From NCBI GenBank assembly GCA_943736015.1, contig OX031073.1, positions 25,695,210 through 25,759,209 on the forward strand: a DNA stretch of 64,000 nucleotides, given 5' to 3'. The DNA comes from Tridacna crocea (Eukaryota; Mollusca; Bivalvia; Cardiida; Cardiidae). The position numbers were made by a program, and so were the translations under genes. The notes under the pieces were generated by a model. It did no database searches, was not told where the DNA came from, and was given only the letters and a program-made list of their open reading frames with translations. The number at the start of each line of letters is the position of its first letter. Position 1 is the first letter of the stretch. Shown piece after piece: positions 58,301 through 64,000 of this stretch.

Positions 58301-61300
58301 TGCGTGTAACCAGCAAAAATGTGTTCAACCTTATCGGAGGCAAATTTCATCATTTGAACCTTCTATCATTTGTCCTCTACAAATGTTTTCAATTTGATCA
58401 AGTCTTATTTGATTGATTTGTAAAAGTTTTCTTTTCTCGTAGTTAGAGACAAGGAAATTTGTAATGGCTGTATTATTGGACAGAGTAGATCAAGGATTAC
58501 ACTGTACATTCTGTCCTGTCTGATCATGAACTCACTATGTGCAAAAAGTAAGCAAGTCATGTTTAGCAGCCTAAGAGTTAATGCGATGCCGGATGAATTT
58601 GGTTTTGATCGAAATCTGATGTTGTGTTGAAAGTACTAGGACTTCGAAATGGTAAAAATTGATAAACAGCATTTTCACCTTTGTCAAGCAATATATACCC
58701 ACAACGTAGTGGAGGGGTGTACTGGAATTGCCCTGGCTGGCTGTCCCTATGACCGTCCGTCTGTCCGTAGACGCAGATTTGTCTGGAGCAGTAATCCAAC
58801 AGTTTTTCAAGCACTGAACTCAAATGTACACAAAGTGTTCCTATATATATGAAGTTGTGCATGTGCAATTTTTATGACCCTGCTGCAATTCTTTTTAAGG
58901 AATTATCTCCCCTTGAACTTTTTTCAACTCTTACGTTTGTACTAAACCATTCTGCATTCTGTGACAAAGACCTGTTTTTGTAACAAGGAGCTTGTGGGGG
59001 GTGAAATCATGTTAAGGGAAAGCTCAAGTTTCAACTTTTGGAAGAAAAATACTATCATTTGAATAACATGGGATTTGTTTTACAGGCTTGTACTTTAGCC
59101 AGAAGATCAGCAGAACGATTCTTGAAGTATGTTAACAGAAATCTACACACATTGGGCATGCAGATGAAATTTAGGAGCACAGAGGCCCATGTGAAAAGTA
59201 AGAAACAAACCGTTTTCGTTGTGAATGCCAAATACGTGTTTGACCCTATACCAAACAATCATGACTTAAACTGTTGACCTCCTGAGAAAACCTCAGACCA
59301 GTACAAATTGAATGCACTTTGATACAACAAAATAAATGTGACAAAAATGTTGAAATTTGGCTTAGGAAGGATAGAAAACATTGTGAGAAAAGGAGAAAAT
59401 GCTGGATACCATTACAATGTTTTCAAAATGCTTCTTTATTGGGCTCATTAAAAGCCGGAATTGTGTGGTAAAGAGTTAAATGTCCCTGAGATTGAAGCCT
59501 TTTGAAAATATTGTGGGAAAAGGAGAAAATGCTGGTAACCAGCATATTCTCCTTCTCCCACAATGTTTTCTACCCTTCCCAAAACAAATTTCAATTTTTG
59601 AGTCACTTTTTATTCTATCGTCTTCCATTGCTTTTGATTTGGACAAGTCTTAAATTGTGTCATTTGGTAAAATGTTAACACTTAAACAGCTGATTCACCC
59701 AACCAATACTTTCGGTCAACCTCCTGGCTTTAAGCTGTGTACATTACAAGTGAACTATCAGGCTTGGCTATATGATATTGATACAGAGGGAAAAAGTGAT
59801 GACGATAAAAAAGGGGGAAAACTCTTTAACTCTGTACCATACAATCCTGTGTTTTAACAACCTTGAGGAAAAAGGCTTTTAGAAACATTGTTGGAAAAGA
59901 AAAAAATGCTCCTAAGCAGCATTTTGTTCTTCCCCCACAAAATTTTCTACTCTGTCACAGACAAAACTCGTCATTTGAGTCACATTTAATTTTTCGCCTG
60001 CAAACCACAAAATTTCAGATTCCCTTAAGTTCAAAGTATTCGAAGATTGCAGATTATATAATATCTAAATCAGGGGGACTTTTTCTCTGAAAGGGTAGAA
60101 AACATTTTGAAAAAAGGAGAAAATGCTGATTCCCCTTTACCCACAAAGTTTTTACAAGCCCCTTACCTCAGGGTGGTTATAACTTGGGATTGCATGGTAG
60201 AGAGTTTAAGCTACCGTGCATTTTACTTTAATTATTATGTTCTTACGAACATGAAAGTTTGCAACAAATACGTAGATGAAATACAAACCGCATCTGGGGG
60301 GATTCAAACCCATGATGTGCAAATATCCTCGTTTTTTGAGGTTTAAAAGACCAATACCATAACCACTGAGCTAAAAAGATATCTCCCCAATGCATTTGTC
60401 CGGTATTGTGTTTAACTCTTTACCAAACGATGGAATATTAGACTTGTCTAAATTTAAAGCATTTGCAGACAAAAAATTAAACATGACTCTAAAACTGAAA
60501 CTTGACTTCAGGAGAGAAGAAAACATTGTGGGAAAAGGAGAAAATGCTGGTAACCAGCATTTTCTCCTTTTCCCACTATGTTTTCAAAAGCTTTCCTTCC
60601 CAGGTCTTTAAAAGTCGGGATTGTGCGGTAAATAGGAACAAAGCCATGCATGAAGGAGTGGTCTGTTACAATGTTTTTGTTTTCATTTCACACAGAGACC
60701 CTAGACTCCTTGCTACAACAGGAGAACGTTGTGATAGAATATTGGACCATGAAGAAAAAGAAGCTGGAACAATGTCACCAGTATGTGTTGTTCGAACAGA
60801 GCGCCAAACAGGTATGGAAATTCATAGAGTCTAGAGCATTGTGATATTCAAGAATTGGGTCTTCACTTTCAGACTGAAAATAAGAATAGTTGAAATAACC
60901 CAAAGTAGAGCTCCTTTGAACCAAAAGAGAATTAGCATTTCCCATACTTTAGCCAAATTGACAGAATTTTGGTTGTTCAGATTAAAAATTTGTATGGGTT
61001 ACATTGTCCATATTAACTCTTTACCACACAATCCCGACTTTTAACGATCCCCAGAAAGAAGTCTTCTGAAAACACTGTGGAATAAGGAGAAGATGCTGGT
61101 ACCCAGCATCTTCTCCTTTTCCCACAGTGTTTTCTACCCTTCCCATCCCAAATTTTAATTTTTCAGTCACCTTTATTTTGTTGTCTGCAAATGCTCTCAA
61201 TTTGGACCAGTCTAAAATTTTCTTGTGTGGTAAAGAGTTAAAAGAATCTGTAGGTGACAAATTGAGTATAGTTTTAACAATGGTATTTTTCTGTGGAAGG

Positions 61301-62914
61301 TTAGATAATATCGTTGGAGAGGAAGAAAACAGAAAATGCTTTCTTTCAACATACCTTTTCCAACACTGTTTTCAAAAATCGGTATTCTTTGGAGTTTTTA
61401 AAAACATTGGATTGGTGGATAACTTGTCAAGCAAATCCAAGGACTCATTTAACTGTTTACCAAATGACAAAAATGTAGACAGGTCCAAATTAAAAGCATT
61501 TGCAGATGAAAAAATATATGTGACTGAAAAATTTAAATTTGTCTTGGAAAGGGTAGAAAACATTGAGGGAAAAGGAGAAAATGCAGGTTACCAGCATTCT
61601 CTCCTTTTCCTACAATGTTTTCAAAAGCCTTCTATCTTAGGATTGTAAAAAACTAGGGATTGTTAGGTAAAGGGGTAAAGGGTTAAGGGATGGCATTGCA
61701 ATAGTATGACACCATCAATTTGTTACTTCATAGTTGGTTGTTGTTGCTGTTTGGTAGTAAATGATGTTTTCAGCAATATCAGTTATATTGGAGCTGCCAG
61801 TGCACCTATTGATGTATTTCTTTTACCAATACTTTGCAATATATTTTTTCCAAGCCACCAGTGGCATGCATTCTGGTTGAAAAACACCATCCAAACAATA
61901 GTGGTGAGAGAGGTATGAACCTGTCACAATGATGACTGTCAATTCATGGGAAGACAAATGGCCAGGTTTGGGAATCAAACCAACAACCTAAGGGTTTCAA
62001 CCCCTGTACATTACTGAGTTATAACCGAGTAACTAGGCTCAGGGAATAAATAAGAAATAATCTTCTTTCTATCATGATTTATTGTTCAATAAAACAAAGT
62101 TGTGAGTTAGGAGGCTTAATAAATTATCCACGGGGGCGATAGCCCAAGTGGTTTATACATCGTGCCTCATAACTCAAAATATGGTTTATTGAACGATAAA
62201 CCACAATAGAAAGAGGATTATTTCAACTCTTAACATGACCAACTCTTAATCAAAGGAAAACTAGTTAGGTCATATTTAGAGTGAAAACGTGGATGAAGAT
62301 TGTATTCCATTGAATAACTTACTTTGTACAGAATGACGTCAGTCTATATGGAATCATGTCACTCTACATAGAATAACATAGATTTTACCACGTTTCGTTG
62401 CACTATGTTTATAGAGCAGAATTCACGTGTCATGTAAGAATTAACCCTTTACCACATTAATCTGAATTGTTAAGATCCTGAAGAAGAAGGCCTTTAAAAA
62501 CACCATGGGAAATAAGAAATTGCTGCTAACCAGCATTTTATTCTTTTTGCAGAATGTCATCTACTCTATCAAGGACAAAGTTTTGTCATTTGAGCCACTT
62601 TTGGTTTATCATCTGCAAATATTTTCAATTTTTGATGAGTCTATATTTTTGTCGCATGGTAAAGAGTGTTTGAATCCAGTGAAATGGCAGTCAGTGGCTC
62701 CCTGTATTCATAGAGTTATAACTGTGAATAAATAGCTGGGACACAGATTAAAAATTGTTAATAAATAGCTAGCTCTTTATATTCTCCACAGGTGTTAGAG
62801 TGGATTAAAGACTATGGAGAGTCTTACCTAAACTCACACACACACTTAGGATCTAACCAGGTAGAGACAGAAGCTCTACTCAGAGAACATTATGACTTCA
62901 GGGCCAAGGCAAAG
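45316..62914 (+). CDS. TRIO: Trio/Kalirin/UNC-73-family RhoGEF, alternative membrane-anchored N-terminus plus middle spectrin repeats (continues past the window)
   Basis: Ten exons: 45316-46390, 49615-49730, 52762-52923, 54296-54478, 55832-55951, 56742-56933, 57801-57947, 59086-59197, 60696-60811, 62792-62914. All introns are GT-AG, phases agree, total 2346 nt or 782 codons, with no stop. Exons 2-10 follow vertebrate TRIO/KALRN from mid-protein: [79 protein letters not shown]. They cover roughly spectrin repeats 5 to 8. Family members activate Rac1, RhoG and RhoA through two DH-PH units that lie C-terminal to these repeats and would be beyond 64000. The canonical N-terminus (Sec14 domain and first repeats) is absent; exon 1 supplies a different head with a hydrophobic hairpin. 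It could be an alternative-promoter isoform of the full gene or a separate shortened paralogue; upstream DNA to position 1 shows no canonical N-terminal exons. Confidence 0.9.
46418..47056. repeat. TTAA-B then TTAA-A elements
   Basis: 46418-46627 is TTAA-B (minus, one palindrome arm shortened). 46640-46881 is TTAA-A minus. 46881-47056 is a partial plus copy ending GGGGTTAA. Confidence 0.8.
47111..48790 (+). mobile_element. CACCTGAGC-type element with about ten ~145-bp tandem units
   Basis: 5' end TAGCTCACCTGAGCACGAAG and the palindrome GAGCACGAAGTGCTC. Then GTGTCCGTCGTCTGTCGTC, then units of ~145 bp (GAGGCCACATTTTCAGTCC, GAAAATGGGTCATGTGGGG), decaying rightward. Near the 3' end the tip is repeated inverted (CTCAGGTGAGC), then CAGGGCCATCATGGCCC and TCTTGTTTA. 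It has the same plan and the same 3' palindrome as 32162-33845 though the interiors are unrelated. The periodic open frames are a by-product of the repeat. Confidence 0.85.
48815..49474. repeat. SINE fragment and two TTAA-A copies
   Basis: 48815-48985 matches the body of the inverted SINE at 57398-57665 (GCCAGTGCACCTATCA, CACTGGCTGCTTTCCC-like) without its head. 49007-49222 and 49242-49474 are TTAA-A, both plus. The first has lost part of the left core. Confidence 0.75.
49615..49730 (+). CDS. TRIO: Exon 2: start of spectrin-repeat region
   Basis: Phase 1 in, phase 0 out. 38 codons after the split Gly: [20 protein letters not shown] then [18 protein letters not shown]. Vertebrate TRIO at this place reads VLQQLDEAQSQMEELFQER and LQLRIFERDA, a close match. 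Helical heptad pattern. Confidence 0.9.
49731..52761 (+). other. TRIO: Intron 2
   Basis: It holds a SINE 3' part 49880-50023, TTAA-A copies 50310-50398 (right end), 50583-50812, 50827-51033 and 51193-51345, repeat J 51345-51600, TTAA-A 51600-51765 and 51955-52179, a fragment 52187-52345, and the F palindromic element 52358-52725. 50040-50300 has two copies of a CTACAACAAAATTGAAAGCA block. Confidence 0.75.
52358..52725. repeat. Palindromic element F
   Basis: Nested inverted repeats: GTGGTTTATCATTCAATAAA with its inverse, and GAGGCACAACAAATAATCCA with its inverse. The right part has ATTCTAACATGGCGAATTC and its inverse 170 bp later. A second copy is at 62048-62445. Confidence 0.75.
52762..52923 (+). 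CDS. TRIO: Exon 3: spectrin repeat
   Basis: Phase 0/0, 54 codons: [16 protein letters not shown] ... [15 protein letters not shown]. Vertebrate TRIO has DLESWNDELSQQ and NLTFDVIHQGQDLLQ at the same positions. Confidence 0.9.
52985..53205 (+). mobile_element. Degraded SINE in intron 3
   Basis: Head CTATAACTCAGTGGTTAACAT, body with ACATGTGAGAAAAGTATTCAG and CACCATGATATGACCTAAGC, relative of 26774-27036. Confidence 0.7.
53207..54270 (-). repeat. TTAA-A copies in intron 3
   Basis: 53207-53432 and 53660-53888 are nearly complete, both minus. 53885-54060 and 54070-54270 are degraded. 53440-53655 resembles the SINE-body block of 5330-5465 (GGAAAGCAGTAAATG). Confidence 0.7.
54296..54478 (+). CDS. 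TRIO: Exon 4: spectrin repeat
   Basis: Phase 0/0, 61 codons: [18 protein letters not shown] ... [18 protein letters not shown] ... [16 protein letters not shown]. Vertebrate TRIO has ASGVELLCDRDVDMATRVQD and [16 protein letters not shown]. Acceptor TTTTGTTTTCTAG, donor GTAAGT. Confidence 0.92.
54511..54882. repeat. Two TTAA-A copies sharing one TTAA
   Basis: 54511-54707 (minus) and 54704-54882 (plus) share TTAA 54704-54707. Both have most of the central palindrome deleted. Confidence 0.75.
54883..55500. repeat. Dispersed palindrome-bearing repeats in intron 4
   Basis: 55080-55140 has CGTTAAACCCCCTTTTACCAG. 55160-55500 opens AAAAAGGGGCATTCGGACAT, contains GATCAGCCTGCGCAGTGC with its inverse, and closes with a related inverted block (ATGCAAAAAGGGGCTTTCAG). 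It is a short non-autonomous element. Confidence 0.55.
55532..55831 (+). repeat. TRIO: Four tandem 75-bp copies of the exon-5 acceptor region
   Basis: Units start at 55532, 55607, 55682 and 55757. The real exon 5 at 55832 is the fifth. Each unit is the first 54 nt of exon 5 ([12 protein letters not shown] to MC) followed by a 21-nt pyrimidine-rich tract ending CTATAACAG, so units 2-5 each have a good acceptor. Unit 1 has a different flank (GTTGATGGTAG). The units differ from one another at only two or three sites, all synonymous. In the reading frame each extra unit ends TTA CCT CTG TTT CTA TAA, so using an upstream acceptor puts a stop before exon 5 proper. Confidence 0.92.
55832..55951 (+). 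CDS. TRIO: Exon 5: spectrin repeat
   Basis: Phase 0/0, 40 codons: [20 protein letters not shown] then [20 protein letters not shown]. Vertebrate TRIO has WIRNGESMLNAG and SLQEAEQLQREHEQFQ. This is the last of five tandem copies of the acceptor region and the only one that continues into the rest of the exon and a donor (GTAAAC). Confidence 0.92.
55952..56741 (+). other. TRIO: Intron 5, with a TTAA-A element at 56022-56240
   Basis: The TTAA-A copy is plus-oriented with an exact central palindrome. 56241-56741 is otherwise without recognisable features, ending in the acceptor TTTATACTTTCAG. Confidence 0.75.
56742..56933 (+). CDS. TRIO: Exon 6: spectrin repeat
   Basis: Phase 0/0, 64 codons: [18 protein letters not shown] ... 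[20 protein letters not shown] ... YKYAEQ. Vertebrate TRIO has KTHQSALQVQQKAEAML, IRDCAEKVASHWQQLM and YKTSEQ. Confidence 0.92.
57055..57283 (-). repeat. TTAA-A element in intron 6
   Basis: Complete; exact palindrome at 57112-57176. With 57982-58209 it forms an inverted pair around exon 7. Confidence 0.85.
57398..57665 (-). mobile_element. tRNA-derived SINE, antisense, in intron 6
   Basis: On the minus strand the head reads GAGCCGGGTAGCTCAGC. The body phrases GCCAGTGCACCTATCAG and CAAGCCACTGGCTGCTTTCC recur at 48815-48985 and 61766-62046. The right-end head is diverged. Confidence 0.75.
57801..57947 (+). CDS. TRIO: Exon 7: spectrin repeat
   Basis: Phase 0/0, 49 codons: [20 protein letters not shown] ... 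[13 protein letters not shown]. Vertebrate TRIO has SVLESLEQEYKREEDWCG and [13 protein letters not shown], among the strongest matches in the window. Confidence 0.95.
57982..58440. repeat. TTAA-A elements in intron 7
   Basis: 57982-58209 (plus) begins 34 bp after the exon 7 donor. 58215-58440 is a degraded minus copy. Confidence 0.8.
58680..59030. repeat. Dispersed repeat J
   Basis: GGGGTGTACTGGAATTGCCC and CCGTCCGTCTGTCCGT lead into the GAAGTTGTGCATGTGCAATT block shared with 28380-28600. The relative at 51345-51600 begins GGGGTACACTGGAATCACCC. Confidence 0.7.
59086..59197 (+). CDS. TRIO: Exon 8: spectrin repeat
   Basis: Phase 0 in, phase 1 out, 37 codons plus one base: [20 protein letters not shown] ... 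STEAHVK. Vertebrate TRIO has ACTLARRNADVFLKYLHRN and APEQQVKN. Confidence 0.93.
59240..60208. repeat. TTAA-A copies in intron 8
   Basis: 59240-59480 plus (degraded palindrome), 59476-59688 minus, 59825-60000 minus and 60060-60208 plus (degraded). Confidence 0.65.
60285..60380 (-). repeat. Antisense tRNA-like sequence (SINE head or tRNA pseudogene)
   Basis: Minus strand reads TTTTTAGCTCAGTGGTTATGG, then GGGTTTGAATCCCCCC about 50 nt later: A and B boxes at tRNA-like spacing with a long anticodon-side insert. The arms do not pair well enough for a working tRNA. Confidence 0.55.
60412..60635 (+). repeat. TTAA-A element in intron 8
   Basis: Exact palindrome at 60523-60587. It ends about 60 bp before the exon 9 acceptor, and the right TTAA is lost. 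Confidence 0.8.
60696..60811 (+). CDS. TRIO: Exon 9: spectrin repeat
   Basis: Phase 1 in, phase 0 out, 38 codons after the split Lys: [20 protein letters not shown] then [18 protein letters not shown]. Vertebrate TRIO has ILNELLQRENRVLHYWTMRK and LDQCQQYVVFERSAKQ. Confidence 0.95.
61013..61241 (-). repeat. TTAA-A element with symmetrically changed palindrome
   Basis: The centre reads GAGAAGATGCTGG (61087-61099) and CCAGCATCTTCTC (61102-61114): the usual AAAAT/ATTTT is AAGAT/ATCTT in both arms. Confidence 0.85.
61242..61686 (+). repeat. TTAA-A copies in intron 9
   Basis: 61242-61440 is degraded. 61449-61686 is plus-oriented with TTAA at both ends. Confidence 0.75.
61766..62046 (-). mobile_element. 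tRNA-derived SINE, antisense, in intron 9
   Basis: Minus strand: GAGTTATAACTCAGTAATG-type head, then GGTTTGATTCCC. Body shared with 57398-57665. Confidence 0.75.
62048..62445. repeat. Palindromic element F, second copy
   Basis: Matches 52358-52725 throughout, including GAGGCTTAATAAATTATCCA and the two CATCACTC/CATGTCACTC phrases. Confidence 0.75.
62443..62670 (-). repeat. Degraded TTAA-A element
   Basis: TTAACCCTTTACCACATTAATC at the left; the right end is GCATGGTAAAGAG. It abuts element F. Confidence 0.65.
62792..62914 (+). CDS. TRIO: Exon 10: spectrin repeat (last exon in the window)
   Basis: Phase 0/0, 41 codons: [20 protein letters not shown] ... [14 protein letters not shown], donor GTGAGT. 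Vertebrate TRIO has ALEWIHDNGEFYLSTHTSTG and LLKEHEEFQITAK. Confidence 0.93.
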
Positions 62915-64000
62915 GTGAGTCATACAAAAGTTAACTTGGTGTATCAAGTTTAAATAGTCTATTTCAGACTGTGTTGCTCAAAGTTAGAGGGCAAAGGATG
63001 TGCCATGTAATCCTTGATCTGCACTTTCTGCTTCTGTGAGAAATATTATGGCAAAAATCTCCTTTCAGTAACCGTGAATTGGTCTGACTACTTGTATATC
63101 ATCAGTCATTTCGAATGTAAATAACATTTTTTATGCCAAAAATCAGTACTCTGCCTGGACTCTACAGATCAAGATCAAACTGCCTTAACTCATTACTAAA
63201 CGTCAATATCTTAGCCCTTTACCAAACAACAAAATTTTAGACCGGTCCAAATTGAAAGCACTTACAGACGACAAAATAAACAGAACTCAAAAATGGAAAT
63301 TTGTTTCTAGCAGTGTAGAAAATATTGTGGTAAAAGGAGAAAATGCTGGTTACCAGCATTTTATCCTTTTCCCACAATGTTTTCGAAAGGCTTCTTTGTC
63401 AGGGTCGTCAAAAGTAGGGATTGTGTGGTAATGGGTTAACTCTTTACCACACAATCCCGACTTTTATAGACCCTGAGATAGAAGCCTTTTGAAAACATTG
63501 TGGGAAAAGGAGAAAATGCTGGTAACCAGCATTTTCTCCTTTTCCCTCAATGTTTTCTAACCTGCTGGAAACAAATTTCAGTTTTTGAGTTAGCATTTAT
63601 TTTGTCGCCTGCAAGTTCTTTCAATTTGGAGAAGTCTAAAATTTTGTCGTTTGGTAAAGGGTTAACTAAGAGTGGATTGGTCTTACTGCTTGTATATCGT
63701 TTGTCATTTCGAATGTAAATTACATTGTTTTTGTCCACAATCAGTACACTGCCTGAACTCTACAGATCAAGATCAAACTGCTTTAAAGGGGCCTGTATTC
63801 TCCAACCATTCTTAAGGATATCCTTTTTTATTTGCCCACAGGTCGTTGGTCCATCTGTCTTTCCGTTACCAATTGCACAACTCCTCCTACAGTTTTCATT
63901 GGAATAAGTTCAGACTTACAATAATGAATCTCTATGATGTGTAGTTGTGTATGTGACTTTTAAAACTTGATATTCTGCAGGGTTTTAGATTTTAATCCAT
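62915..64000 (+). other. TRIO: Intron 10, incomplete
   Basis: It holds TTAA-A copies 63212-63438 (plus) and 63435-63665 (minus) sharing one TTAA, duplicated CAGATCAAGATCAAACTGC blocks (63167 and 63766) and repeat-J-like sequence from about 63800. No exon is seen before the edge. Confidence 0.7.

Noticed and set aside
60285-60380. Functional tRNA gene on the minus strand
   Set aside because: A and B boxes are present but the acceptor and anticodon stems do not pair; more likely a SINE head.
1-64000. LTR elements, endogenous viral copies or Polintons
   Set aside because: No reverse transcriptase, integrase, capsid or long terminal direct repeats were recognised in any frame.

Overview
The window looks like an AT-rich, intron- and repeat-dominated stretch of a bivalve mollusc nuclear genome. 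This rests on two things. One is a Trio/Kalirin-type gene of animal character with GT-AG introns. The other is the repeat set, which I recognise in style from bivalve genomes: tRNA-derived SINEs, elements opening TAGCTCACCTGAGC or TTAGCTCCACTGGCC, and short palindromic elements. Species cannot be read from the sequence.

Layout. 1-20100 is a repeat thicket with no supportable gene: dozens of TTAA-flanked palindromic elements, a pogo-like DNA transposon (3920-5093), a 75-bp and a 42-bp tandem array (9460-9760; 12832-15340, the latter split by an insertion that itself carries a SINE), and other SINEs. At 20120-27484 lies a divergent pair of small, unrecognised genes sharing a short intergenic promoter near 24051-24422. 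The minus-strand partner appears broken. The plus-strand partner has clean splice phases but two in-frame TGA codons. A 452-bp near-perfect palindrome with 5-bp target duplications sits at 22753-23204. 27500-45200 is again repeats, including a tandem-cored element (32162-33845), an ~840-bp palindrome (34272-35115) and a chain of TTAA elements (38313-39827).

45316-62914 and beyond holds the one confident gene: ten coding exons in perfect phase register (2346 nt, 782 codons) of a plus-strand Trio/Kalirin/UNC-73-family gene, covering the middle spectrin repeats. Its first coding exon is not the canonical Sec14/early-spectrin N-terminus. It encodes a ~285-residue basic, Ser/Asp-rich, probably disordered head followed by a ~55-residue hydrophobic hairpin, so this transcript should give a membrane-anchored form. 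Downstream exons, where the GEF domains are expected, lie past the window.

Exon 5 of this gene is preceded by four near-identical 75-bp copies of its own acceptor plus first 18 codons. Every intron is loaded with the same palindromic TTAA elements. More than 80 intact or broken copies of that family occur in 64 kb, and several copies show matching changes in both arms of the palindrome.
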